Below are positions 8,249-18,241 of a stretch of DNA of 64,000 nucleotides, piece after piece. The DNA lies in assembly GCF_003387475.1 (NCBI RefSeq), contig NZ_QUNO01000001.1, positions 434,001 through 498,000 on the forward strand, written 5' to 3'. The DNA comes from Kutzneria buriramensis (GTDB lineage Bacteria; Actinomycetota; Actinomycetes; Mycobacteriales; Pseudonocardiaceae). A program made the position numbers and the translations under genes. The notes beneath the pieces are model-generated. The model made no database searches. It was not told where the DNA came from and saw nothing but the letters and a program-made list of their open reading frames with translations. Position 1 is the stretch's first letter. Each line of letters begins with the position of its first letter.

Positions 8249-9348
8249 TCCAGCTCGCCAATTTCTATGGACCACGATCCGGCGGGCTGCGCACCGCGTT
8301 GCACCACCTCGGCGCCGGCTACGTGCTGCGCGGGCACGAGGTCTACCTCGTTGTTCCGGGTGATACCCCGTCGAGTGAACGCCTGGCCAACGGCGTCCGG
8401 CGCATCACGCTGCGTGCACCGGTTTTGCCCGGCACCGGCGGTTACCGCGCCGTCGACCCGTGGCGGGTGCGGGCGCTGCTCGACCAGCTCCGGCCGGACC
8501 GGCTGGAGGTCTCCGACCGCCTCACGCTGCGGGGGATGGGGCACTGGGCCCGCGACCACGACGTGCCCAGCGTCGTGATCTCGCACGAGCGGCTCGACCG
8601 GCTGCTGGAGCAGTTCCTGGTGCCGCACCGGCCGGCCGCGCGGGGCGCGGACTGGGCGAACCGGCGGATGGCCGCCAGCTACGACACCGTCGTCTGCACC
8701 ACCGACTTCGCCCGCGAGGAGTTCGACCGCATCGGCGCCACCAACGTGCGCCGCGTCCCCCTCGGCGTCGACCTGCGCGAATTCACGCCTTGGCGGCGTG
8801 ACACGGCAGTAAGGGGTGATCTCGTTCGCGGCGCCAGCACGTTGATCGTCCACTGCGGCCGGCTGTCGCCCGAGAAGCACGTGGAACGCAGCGTCGACAC
8901 CGTCGCCGAGCTGTACGAATCCGGCTACGACGTGCGCCTGGTCATCGCCGGCGACGGCCCGCGCCGCGAGGCCCTCGAACGCCGCGCCGCCGGCCTGCCC
9001 ATCACCTTCCTCGGGTTCGTGTCGTCGCGGCCGCAGGTCGCCACCCTGCTCGCCTCCGCCGACGTGTCGCTCGCCCCCGGCCCGCACGAGACGTTCGGGC
9101 TCGCGGCGCTGGAGGCCCTCGCCTCCGGCACCCCCGTCGTCGTGTCCGCCTCTTCCGCATTGCGAGAAATCGTCGCCCCCGGCTGCGGCGCCGCCGTCTC
9201 CGACCACGCGCCCGCCTTCGCCTCCGCCGTCGCCGACCTGCTCGCCGACCCCGAGGCCGACCGCCGGGCCGCCGCCCGGGCCCGGGCCGAGGAGTTCCCC
9301 TGGCCCGCCGCCGTCGACGGGATGCTGGCCGCCCTGCGCGCGGGGTGA
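8239..9348 (+). CDS. GT4 glycosyltransferase
   Basis: A second GT-B family 4 enzyme, 369 residues, starting at GTG 8239 inside the end of the preceding gene and so translationally coupled. It has the N-terminal FYGPRSGGLRTAL glycine-rich loop, HCGRLSPEKHVE, IAGDGPRREALE and the PHETFGLAALEALASGTP donor-site region. It resembles actinobacterial mannosyltransferases such as those acting on phosphatidylinositol mannosides, but acceptor and donor cannot be read from the sequence. It has no counterpart at this place in the M. tuberculosis locus, so it is an addition here, perhaps by duplication and divergence. Confidence 0.85.
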   Translation: MRVVQLANFYGPRSGGLRTALHHLGAGYVLRGHEVYLVVPGDTPSSERLANGVRRITLRAPVLPGTGGYRAVDPWRVRALLDQLRPDRLEVSDRLTLRGMGHWARDHDVPSVVISHERLDRLLEQFLVPHRPAARGADWANRRMAASYDTVVCTTDFAREEFDRIGATNVRRVPLGVDLREFTPWRRDTAVRGDLVRGASTLIVHCGRLSPEKHVERSVDTVAELYESGYDVRLVIAGDGPRREALERRAAGLPITFLGFVSSRPQVATLLASADVSLAPGPHETFGLAALEALASGTPVVVSASSALREIVAPGCGAAVSDHAPAFASAVADLLADPEADRRAAARARAEEFPWPAAVDGMLAALRAG

Positions 9349-9362
9349 CATAGGCTCCCGTC

Positions 9363-10052
9363 ATGTCGCGAGCCGGCTTGGACAAGAACCCGCGCGAGGT
9401 CGCCGAGATGTTCGACGGCGTGGCCAAGGGCTACGACCTGACGAACTCCGTGATGACGCTCGGGTTCGACCGGCGGTGGCGCGAGTGGACCCGCAAGGTC
9501 CTCGACGCCAAGGCCGGGGAGAAGATCCTCGACCTCGCCGCCGGCACCGCCGTGTCCACCGTCGAGTTCGGCAGCGCCGGCGCCTGGTGCGTCGCCGCCG
9601 ATTTCTCCCTCGGCATGCTGCGTTCCGGCGCCCGCCGCCCCGTCCCCAAGATCGCCGCCGACGCCCTGCACCTCCCGTTCGCCTCCGGCGTCTTCGACGC
9701 CGCCACCGTCTCCTTCGGGCTGCGCAACTTCCAGGGCACCGTCGACGCCCTCCGCGAGATGGCCCGCGTGGTCCGCCCCGGCGGCCGCCTCGTCATCTGC
9801 GAACTCTCCAAGCCCAGCTGGAAACCCCTCCGCCAGCTCTACAACAACGTCGCCCTCCGGGCCCTGCCCGTGATCGCCCGCCCCGTCGCCTCCAACTCCG
9901 ACGCCTACAGCTACCTCGCCGAGTCCATCCGCGACTGGCACGACCAGCGCACCCTCGCCGAGCTCATCGCCGAGGCCGGCTGGGAGGACGTCGCCTGGAT
10001 GAACCTCACCGGCGGCATGGCCGCCCTCCACCGCGCCACCAAACCGGCCTAG
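9363..10052 (+). CDS. menG: Demethylmenaquinone methyltransferase MenG (UbiE family)
   Basis: SAM-dependent methyltransferase for the last step of menaquinone synthesis, 229 residues. It begins with [20 protein letters not shown], the UbiE/COQ5 signature. SAM motif I is [11 protein letters not shown], motif [15 protein letters not shown] and motif [17 protein letters not shown]. The ATG at 9363 is 14 bp after the glycosyltransferase stop, so it is likely in the same transcript. The conserved order after MgtA-like GT matches M. tuberculosis. A large perfect hairpin follows the gene. Confidence 0.95.
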   Translation: MSRAGLDKNPREVAEMFDGVAKGYDLTNSVMTLGFDRRWREWTRKVLDAKAGEKILDLAAGTAVSTVEFGSAGAWCVAADFSLGMLRSGARRPVPKIAADALHLPFASGVFDAATVSFGLRNFQGTVDALREMARVVRPGGRLVICELSKPSWKPLRQLYNNVALRALPVIARPVASNSDAYSYLAESIRDWHDQRTLAELIAEAGWEDVAWMNLTGGMAALHRATKPA

Positions 10053-10104
10053 CAGCCTCCCTCCCACTCTCTCGGCGCCCACCCACCCCTGCATGCGCTT
10101 TTCC

Positions 10105-10256
10105 GCCACATGCGCTTCCTACTTGCGTCCCAGTGACAAGTAGGAAGCGCATGTGGCATCACCCGCTACTGCCGAGGGGCCTCAGCCGCCGAGCGCCCCG
10201 GTGCCACATGCGCTTCCTAGATGTCACCAGACGCCAAATGGGAAGCGCATGTGGCA
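10105..10256 (+). repeat. Pair of REP-like hairpins with a shared core
   Basis: Two inverted repeats share the core CACATGCGCTTCC. Hairpin 1 pairs 10105-10125 with 10137-10157 (21 bp perfect, 11-nt loop). Hairpin 2 pairs 10202-10217 with 10241-10256 (16 bp perfect, 23-nt spacer). A partial fifth copy of the core (GCATGCGCTT) begins at 10091. Hairpin 1 could terminate menG, but the shared core in four arms is what dispersed palindromic elements look like. Confidence 0.7.
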
Positions 10257-10279
10257 ACAAAAGGGTGTGGTTGGTGGGG

Positions 10280-10308
10280 TTTTCCACAGGGGTGCGGAGT
10301 TATCCACA
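10280..10308 (+). other. Two DnaA-box-like 9-mers
   Basis: TTTTCCACA (10280-10288) and the perfect box TTATCCACA (10300-10308) lie on the same strand, 20 bp apart start to start, between the REP-like hairpins and the next gene. The 20-bp phase equals that in the larger cluster at 3612/3632. Confidence 0.35.
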
Positions 10309-10341
10309 GGTTGGAGATTGGTGGTGGCGTCGCGCGCGCGT

Positions 10342-11310
10342 ATGCCGATCATTGGGAGAGTGACGAGACACAACACCCTCGATGACGGCCGGTTGTTGGC
10401 GTTGTTCCCCGACGCCGTGGCGTGTTGGACGGACCTGGTACGCCTCGGCGTCGACCAGTCGCTGCCGGCTCGCCGCTGCCGACCGGGCGGCGGCTGGACC
10501 AGGCTGCTGACGGGTGTCTACCTGCTGACCGGGGGTGCGCCGAATCGTCGGCAGATGGTGAGAGCCGCGTTGCTACGTGCCGGACCAAACGCAGTCATCA
10601 CCGGTGTGGAGGCGGCCAGGCGACACGGTGTCCGCCGCGTTCCGGCTGAAGGTCCGGTGCACGTGCTGGTCGAGCCCGACAGCCGGCTGGGCAGCCAGTC
10701 GTTCATGCTGGTCGAACGTTCGAAGCGGCGATGGTCGACGACAGTCGTGGACGGGATTCCGCTGGTCAGCGCGGCGCGTGCGCTTGTCGACGCGGCAAGG
10801 CGGGAAGGCCGGCTGGACGTCGTGCGGTCGATGATCGCCGACGGGCTTCAGCGAAATGTGTGCACGATCGCCGGTCTCACCACGGAACTGGCGCACCTCC
10901 GGCTCCGCGGTTCGGCCTTGCCGCGGATGGTGCTCACGGAGGTCGATGACGGTGTCCGGTCGGCGGCGGAGGCTTGGGCGCGCCGGCTGGTCCTGCGCAG
11001 TCGGCTGCCCGCCCCCGCGTGGAACGTGGAGCTGCGGGACGAGCAGGGACGGTCTCTGGCGGTCGTGGACGCCTGGTGGGAAGACGTCGGCCTGGCCTGG
11101 GAGATCGACTCGAGGGAGTTCCACCTGGCCCCGGCCGACCACGAGCGAACCACGCGCCGGCACTCGGCCCTCACGGCCGCCGGCGTCCTGGTCGTGCACA
11201 CGGTGCCGTCGCGCTTGCACAAGGACCCGGCCGGTGTCCTGCGTGACCTCTGCGGTGCCTATGACAGCGCAGTGACTCGGTCGGCGAGGGTGTCGGGCGC
11301 CCACAGCTAG
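10342..11310 (+). CDS. AbiEi-antitoxin-like / DUF559-like hypothetical protein
   Basis: A 322-residue protein of a family common in actinobacteria. The N-terminal half resembles type IV antitoxin (AbiEi-like) winged-helix proteins: an L..G.....R.L..GVYLL segment, then ITGVEAARRHGVR and a V.LV...SR segment. The C-terminal half, with AVVDAWWEDVGLAWEIDSREFHL, resembles the D...E-x-D core of DUF559/very-short-patch-repair-like nucleases. ATG 10342 is chosen because the upstream in-frame sequence is repeat DNA; GTG 10360 is possible. No partner toxin lies beside it. A nuclease or antitoxin role is only family-based. Confidence 0.65.
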   Translation: MPIIGRVTRHNTLDDGRLLALFPDAVACWTDLVRLGVDQSLPARRCRPGGGWTRLLTGVYLLTGGAPNRRQMVRAALLRAGPNAVITGVEAARRHGVRRVPAEGPVHVLVEPDSRLGSQSFMLVERSKRRWSTTVVDGIPLVSAARALVDAARREGRLDVVRSMIADGLQRNVCTIAGLTTELAHLRLRGSALPRMVLTEVDDGVRSAAEAWARRLVLRSRLPAPAWNVELRDEQGRSLAVVDAWWEDVGLAWEIDSREFHLAPADHERTTRRHSALTAAGVLVVHTVPSRLHKDPAGVLRDLCGAYDSAVTRSARVSGAHS

Positions 11311-11347
11311 ACTCGGTTCGACCTGCACGTGAACGAGGGAGTCCGGC

Positions 11348-12628
11348 ATGACCACGCCCAGCCGAGGCCAGGCCGGCGACGACGCCGACGTGATCGTGGT
11401 GGGGGCCGGGCCTGCCGGTTCGACCGCCGCGACGTACCTGGCGCGGGCCGGGCTGGACGTGCTGTTGCTGGAGAAGAGCACCTTCCCGCGGGAGAAGGTG
11501 TGCGGCGACGGGCTGACGCCGCGCGGCGTGAAGCAGCTGATCGACCTGGGCATCGACACCCGGGAAGAGGCGGGCTGGCTGCACAACAAGGGCCTGCGGG
11601 TGATCGCGGGCCGCACGAAGCTGGACCTGCCGTGGCCGGAGCTGGCGAGCTTCCCGCCCTACGGCGTGGTGCGCCCCCGCCAGGACTTCGACGAGATGCT
11701 GGCCCGCAACGCCCAGAAGTCGGGCGCCCGGCTGCACGAGGCGACGACGATCACGGGCGCGATCACGAACGACCGCACGGGCCGGATCGAGGGCGTGAAG
11801 TCCAAGGACGGCAAGACGTTCCGCGCGCCGATCGTGCTGGCCTGCGACGGGGTGTCGGCCCGGCTGGCGCTGTCGATGGGCATCGAGAAGCGCGACGACC
11901 GGCCGATGGGGGTGGCGGTCCGCCGCTACTACCGCAGCCCCCGCACGCACGACGACTACCTCGAGTCGCACCTGGAGCTGTGGGACCGCTCGGACCCGGC
12001 GAAGCCGGTGCTGATGCCGGGCTACGGCTGGATCTTCGGTATGGGCGACGGCACGGTCAACGTGGGCCTGGGCATCCTGTCCACCTCAAAGGCCTACGGC
12101 CGCACGGACTACCGCGCGCTGATGAAGACGTGGCTGGACGGCACGCCGGAGGAGTGGGGCTTCCGCGACGAGAACGCGATCGGCAAGGTCGGCGGCGCCG
12201 CGCTGCCGATGGGCTTCAACCGCACCCCGCACTACCGCAACGGCCTGCTGCTGGTGGGCGACGCGGGCGGCACGGTGAACCCGTTCAACGGCGAGGGCAT
12301 CGGCTACGCCATGGAGTCGGCGCGGCTGGCGGCGGAGTGCGTGGTGCAGGCGATGGCCCGCCCGGCCGGCATGTCCCGCGAACACGCCCTGCACGCCTAC
12401 CCGACCCGCCTGCGCGAGGCGCTGGGCAGCTACTACCGCCTGGGCAACATCTTCTCGAAGCTGATCGGCAACCCGACGATCATGCGCACGGCCACCCGCT
12501 ACGGCATGCCGCAGGAGCGGCTGATGAAGCTGGTGCTGAAGCTGCTGGCCGGCCTGTACGACGAGAAGGACGGCGACGCCATGGACCGCGTGATCACGCT
12601 GGCCACGAGGCTCGCCCCGGCGGTCTGA
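11348..12628 (+). CDS. menJ: Geranylgeranyl reductase family flavoprotein (MenJ-like)
   Basis: FAD-dependent reductase of 426 residues. The dinucleotide fold VIVVGAGPAGSTAATYLARAG is at residues 15-35; EKSTFPREKVCGDGLTP is the family signature, and LLVGDAGGTVNPFNGEGIGYAME binds the FAD ribityl-phosphate region. In M. tuberculosis the homologue MenJ (Rv0561c) saturates one isoprene unit of menaquinone-9. The present gene lies close to menG and opens the way into the nuo operon, consistent with menaquinone side-chain saturation. Geranylgeranyl lipid reduction is an alternative. A strong terminator follows. Confidence 0.9.
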   Translation: MTTPSRGQAGDDADVIVVGAGPAGSTAATYLARAGLDVLLLEKSTFPREKVCGDGLTPRGVKQLIDLGIDTREEAGWLHNKGLRVIAGRTKLDLPWPELASFPPYGVVRPRQDFDEMLARNAQKSGARLHEATTITGAITNDRTGRIEGVKSKDGKTFRAPIVLACDGVSARLALSMGIEKRDDRPMGVAVRRYYRSPRTHDDYLESHLELWDRSDPAKPVLMPGYGWIFGMGDGTVNVGLGILSTSKAYGRTDYRALMKTWLDGTPEEWGFRDENAIGKVGGAALPMGFNRTPHYRNGLLLVGDAGGTVNPFNGEGIGYAMESARLAAECVVQAMARPAGMSREHALHAYPTRLREALGSYYRLGNIFSKLIGNPTIMRTATRYGMPQERLMKLVLKLLAGLYDEKDGDAMDRVITLATRLAPAV

Positions 12629-12705
12629 GATCATGATCACACCGGACGTCCCACGTCCGGCCGATCACCCTGTGTGACACCCCGTTTGCCCAGCTCGGAG
12701 CCGCG

Positions 12706-12733
12706 AAAAATCCCCTCGCACGAGGGGATTTTT
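12706..12733 (+). terminator. Strong bidirectional intrinsic terminator
   Basis: Perfect 12-bp stem AAAAATCCCCTC / GAGGGGATTTTT (12706-12717 with 12722-12733) with a GCAC loop. The A tract on one side and T tract on the other make it functional in both directions. It isolates menJ from the nuo promoter region. Confidence 0.92.
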
Positions 12734-12869
12734 CATTTCCCGGCCATTGTCGGGGAATTCCCGAAAACACCCGATCGGCGTAGCGGAACGTCACCCTTCA
12801 TGATCTTGAAACCCGCTGGTTGTCAACCCCCTGTAGAGAGCGGGGGGAGGGGGCATACACTCGGCTCGC

Positions 12870-12907
12870 TTGTGAACTGGTTCACAAGCTTGTGAAGAAT
12901 TTCACAA
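12870..12907 (+). promoter_or_regulatory. Two tandem Rex operators upstream of nuoA
   Basis: Two perfect matches to the Rex consensus TTGTGAANNNNTTCACAA: TTGTGAACTGGTTCACAA (12870-12887) and TTGTGAAGAATTTCACAA (12890-12907). Their centres are 20 bp apart, about two turns, so two Rex dimers could bind the same DNA face. In Streptomyces coelicolor Rex represses respiratory genes including nuo when NADH/NAD is low. The sites are about 150-190 bp before nuoA, within a region where a promoter is expected. A TACACT hexamer at 12856-12861 may be the -10. Confidence 0.92.
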
Positions 12908-13057
12908 GGCTGGCAGGCGTCGACGGTGGGAGGTGTCGATGAACCCGCAGGTCGGGGCGGTCGAGGTTAGGTCTGCCTTACCGAGTGTGCGGCGAACGTC
13001 ACCCCTAGGGTTCCGTCACGTGGCCGGTGATCGGCCCCACACGGAGGAGACGAAAAG

Positions 13058-13459
13058 GTGCTGAACGTCGCTGAAGCCGCAGCGGCCCCCTCGGCTCTGG
13101 GGGCCTATGTCCCGTTGGTGTGCCTGTTCGTGCTGGCGGCCGCATTCGCGTTGTTCTCGGTGACGGCGGCGCCGTTCACGGGACCCCGCCGCTACAACAA
13201 GGCCAAGCTGGACGCCTACGAGTGCGGGATCGAACCGTCCCCGCAGCCGATCGTCGGCGGCGGCCGGATGCCGGTGGCGTACTACCTCACCGCGATGCTG
13301 TTCATCCTGTTCGACATCGAGATGGTCTTCCTCTACCCGTTCGCGGTGAACTCCGACGCCCTGGGGCTGTTCGGGGTCGTGGAGATCGTCCTGTTCATCG
13401 CAACCGTCGGGTTCGCCTACGCCTACGTGTGGCGCCGCGGCGGCCTGGACTGGAACTGA
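13058..13459 (+). CDS. nuoA: NADH-quinone oxidoreductase subunit A
   Basis: Membrane subunit of complex I, 133 residues with three transmembrane helices (about 12-32, 80-100, 105-125). The conserved loop [11 protein letters not shown] and the motif [23 protein letters not shown] hold the acidic residues seen in all NuoA. The GTG start at 13058 has GGAGGAGA about ten bases upstream. First gene of the 14-gene operon under the tandem Rex sites. Confidence 0.97.
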   Translation: MLNVAEAAAAPSALGAYVPLVCLFVLAAAFALFSVTAAPFTGPRRYNKAKLDAYECGIEPSPQPIVGGGRMPVAYYLTAMLFILFDIEMVFLYPFAVNSDALGLFGVVEIVLFIATVGFAYAYVWRRGGLDWN

Positions 13460-13475
13460 CCTAGGGAGCGGCGAG

Positions 13476-14087
<612 letters not shown>

Positions 14088-14096
14088 CGCGTTCCC

Positions 14097-14864
14097 GTGA
14101 CTGACGACAAGCCCACCACCACTCCCGAGCCCGGCGGCGTGCAGTCCAGCGCCGACCGCCCGGCCGAGGGCCTGGAGCCCCGCGGGCCGCAGCCCGCGGG
14201 CGGCCCGCTGGTGACCGGTCGCGCCCGCAAGGGCATGTTCCACATCTCCGGCTCCGGCGACACCTCCGGCTTCGGCGGCCTGCGGCTGCCGGCGCACGTG
14301 GCGGCCCCCAGCGAGCGGCCCTTCGGCGGCTGGTTCGACGAGGTCGCCGACGAGCTGTTGGCCGCGATCTCCGACGCCGATCTGCCGGACGACACCGTGC
14401 AGCAGATCACCGTGGACCGCGGCGAGATCACCTTCTACCTGCGCCGCGAGCACCTGCTGGAGGTCGCCCGGATCCTGCGGGACGACCCGGCGCTGCGCTT
14501 CGAACTGTGCAGCTCGGTGTCCGGCGTGGACTACGGCGCGGACGTGCCGCAGCGGCTGCACTCCGTCTACCACCTCACGTCGATGACCTACCGCCGCCGG
14601 ATCCGGCTGGAGGTCTGCGTCGACGTGGACGACGCGCACATGCCGTCCGTGGTCGAGGTCTACCCGACCGCGGACTGGCAGGAGCGCGAGGCCTGGGACA
14701 TGTTCGGGATCGTCTACGACGGCCACCCCGCGCTGACCCGAATCCTGATGCCGGACGACTGGGACGGCCACCCGCAGCGCAAGGACTACCCGCTGGGCGG
14801 CATCCCGGTCGAGTACAAGGGCGCCGAGATCCCGCCGCCCGACCAGCGGAGGTCGTACTCATGA
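14097..14864 (+). CDS. nuoC: NADH-quinone oxidoreductase subunit C
   Basis: Peripheral-arm 30-kDa subunit, 255 residues. After an N-terminal Pro/Gly-rich extension of about 75 residues comes the NuoC fold ending in the signature [29 protein letters not shown] and [11 protein letters not shown]. It has no cofactor and holds NuoB and NuoD together. GTG at 14097; its TGA overlaps the nuoD ATG in an ATGA junction, indicating coupled translation. Confidence 0.96.
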   Translation: MTDDKPTTTPEPGGVQSSADRPAEGLEPRGPQPAGGPLVTGRARKGMFHISGSGDTSGFGGLRLPAHVAAPSERPFGGWFDEVADELLAAISDADLPDDTVQQITVDRGEITFYLRREHLLEVARILRDDPALRFELCSSVSGVDYGADVPQRLHSVYHLTSMTYRRRIRLEVCVDVDDAHMPSVVEVYPTADWQEREAWDMFGIVYDGHPALTRILMPDDWDGHPQRKDYPLGGIPVEYKGAEIPPPDQRRSYS

Positions 14865-16183
14865 GCAGCACCGAAGAGGACATCTACGCGAGCTCGCGGG
14901 AGACCACCGAGGGCACGGTCTTCAACGTGTTCGGCGGTGACTGGGACGAGGTCGTCGAGGACGCGCTCGGCAACGAGCGCATCGTGATGAACCTCGGCCC
15001 CCAGCACCCGTCCACGCACGGCGTGCTGCGGCTGGTGCTGGAGCTGGAGGGCGAGACCGTCACCCAGGGCCGCACCGTCATCGGCTACCTGCACACCGGC
15101 ATCGAGAAGAACGTCGAGTACCGGAACTGGACCCAGGGCGTCACCTTCGTGACGCGGATGGACTACCTGGCGCCGCTGTTCAACGAGGCCGCCTACTGCA
15201 TGGCGGTGGAGAAGCTGCTCGGCGTCGAGGTGCCGGAGCGGGCGCAGGTCGGCCGCGTGCTGCTGATGGAGATCAACCGCATCGGCTCGCACCTGGTGGC
15301 GCTGGCCACCGGCGGCATGGAGCTGGGCGCGCTGACCGGCATGACCGCCGGCTTCCGCGAGCGCGAGGAAGTCCTGCACCTGCTGGAGTACCTGACCGGC
15401 CTGCGGATGAACCACGCGTACATCCGGCCGGGCGGCCTGGCCCAGGACTTCCCGGCCGACGCGGTCGAGACGATCACGGCCTTCGTCAAGCTGATGAAGA
15501 AGCGGCTGCCGGACTACGACAAGCTGCTGACCGGCCAGCCGATCTGGAAGAACCGGCTGGCCGGCATCGGCGTGCTGCCGGTGGACGCCTGCCTGGCGCT
15601 GGGCATGACCGGCCCGATCCTGCGGTCGGCCGGCCTGCCCTGGGACATGCGCAAGGTCGAGCCGTACCTGGGCTACGAGACCTACGACTTCGAGGTGCCC
15701 ACCTCGACCGATGCCGACTGCTACGCCCGCTACCTGCTGCGGCTGGAGGAGATCCACCAGTCGCTGCGGATCATCGAGCAGGCGGTCAAGCGGCTCAAGC
15801 CGGGCCCGGTGATGGTGGCCGACGCCAAGATCGCGTGGCCGGCCCAGCTGACCATCGGCTCGGACGGCATGGGCAACTCGCTCGAGCACGTCCGCAAGAT
15901 CATGGGGCAGTCGATGGAGTCCCTGATCCACCACTTCAAGCTGGTCACCGAGGGCTTCGCGGTGCCGGCCGGCCAGGTGTACGTGCCGGTGGAGTCGCCG
16001 CGCGGCGAGCTGGGCTACCACGTCGTCTCCGACGGCGGCACCCGGCCGATGCGGGTGCACGTGCGGGAGCCAAGTTTCGTGAACCTCCAGTCGATGCCGG
16101 CGATGAGCGAGGGCGGCATGGTCGCCGACGTCATCGCCGCGGTGGCCTCGATCGACCCGGTGATGGGTGGGTGTGACCGGTGA
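14861..16183 (+). CDS. nuoD: NADH-quinone oxidoreductase subunit D
   Basis: 49-kDa quinone-site subunit, 440 residues, related to [NiFe] hydrogenase large subunits. Seen are [22 protein letters not shown] (the quinone-pocket beta hairpin with the conserved His), [14 protein letters not shown], and the C-terminal [17 protein letters not shown]. The ATG at 14861 overlaps the nuoC stop by 4 bp; a longer upstream frame is only antisense-like extension. The TGA overlaps the nuoE GTG start. Confidence 0.97.
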   Translation: MSSTEEDIYASSRETTEGTVFNVFGGDWDEVVEDALGNERIVMNLGPQHPSTHGVLRLVLELEGETVTQGRTVIGYLHTGIEKNVEYRNWTQGVTFVTRMDYLAPLFNEAAYCMAVEKLLGVEVPERAQVGRVLLMEINRIGSHLVALATGGMELGALTGMTAGFREREEVLHLLEYLTGLRMNHAYIRPGGLAQDFPADAVETITAFVKLMKKRLPDYDKLLTGQPIWKNRLAGIGVLPVDACLALGMTGPILRSAGLPWDMRKVEPYLGYETYDFEVPTSTDADCYARYLLRLEEIHQSLRIIEQAVKRLKPGPVMVADAKIAWPAQLTIGSDGMGNSLEHVRKIMGQSMESLIHHFKLVTEGFAVPAGQVYVPVESPRGELGYHVVSDGGTRPMRVHVREPSFVNLQSMPAMSEGGMVADVIAAVASIDPVMGGCDR

Positions 16184-16926
16184 CCTCTGATCTGTCCAAC
16201 GACGTCTCCGACGACGTGTTCGGCGCGGACCTCGCGGAGAAGGCCCGGGCGATCATCGCCCGGTACCCGCGGGCCCGCTCGGCGCTGCTGCCGATGCTGC
16301 ACCTCGTGCAGTCGGTCGAGGGCTACGTCAGCGTGGACGGCATCGCGTTCTGCGCCGACCAGCTGGACCTGACCACCGCCGAGGTGAGCGCGGTGGCCAC
16401 CTTCTACACGATGTACAAGCGCAAGCCCTGCGGCGAGCACCTGGTTTCCGTGTGCACCAACACCTTGTGCGCGGCGCTGGGCGGCGACGACATCTACGAC
16501 CGGCTGCGCAAGCACCTCGGCTCGGGCGGCAAGCCGCTGGGCCACGAGGAGACCTCGGGCGAGCCGGGCGAGCCCGGCTCGATCACGCTGGAGCACGCCG
16601 AGTGCCTGGCCGCCTGCGACCTCGGCCCGGTGCTCCAGGTCAACTACGAGTTCTACGACAACCAGACGCCGGAGTCGGCGCTGGACCTGGTCAAGCAGCT
16701 GCAGGCCGGCAAGAAGCCGGACCCCACCAGGGGCGCGCCGCTGACCGACTTCCGCCAGGTGGAGCTGCAGCTGGCCGGCTTCCTGGACGGGCGGGAGTCC
16801 GATGTGGACGGTCCGTCGGCCGCGCCGGAGACGCTGCGCGGAGCCAAGATCGCGCACGAGAAGGGGTGGACCGCGCCGGCGATGCCGGACTCGGTCGAGT
16901 TCCCCGCTCTGCCGGAGAAGAAGTGA
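16180..16926 (+). CDS. nuoE: NADH-quinone oxidoreductase subunit E
   Basis: 24-kDa thioredoxin-like subunit with the [2Fe-2S] cluster N1a, 248 residues. The four ligands lie in [13 protein letters not shown] (two Cys) and [11 protein letters not shown] (two Cys). The last ~85 residues, beyond the usual fold, form a polar tail common in actinobacteria. It starts at GTG 16180 inside the nuoD stop. Confidence 0.96.
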   Translation: MTSDLSNDVSDDVFGADLAEKARAIIARYPRARSALLPMLHLVQSVEGYVSVDGIAFCADQLDLTTAEVSAVATFYTMYKRKPCGEHLVSVCTNTLCAALGGDDIYDRLRKHLGSGGKPLGHEETSGEPGEPGSITLEHAECLAACDLGPVLQVNYEFYDNQTPESALDLVKQLQAGKKPDPTRGAPLTDFRQVELQLAGFLDGRESDVDGPSAAPETLRGAKIAHEKGWTAPAMPDSVEFPALPEKK

Positions 16927-16936
16927 GGGGGCGGCA

Positions 16937-18238
<1,302 letters not shown>

Positions 18239-18241
18239 GAC

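Noticed and set aside
12967-12985. TTAGGTCTGCCTTACCGAG upstream of nuoA as an IdeR/DmdR iron box
   Set aside because: About 13 of 19 positions match the consensus, with central mismatches; such partial matches occur by chance and the Rex sites explain control better.
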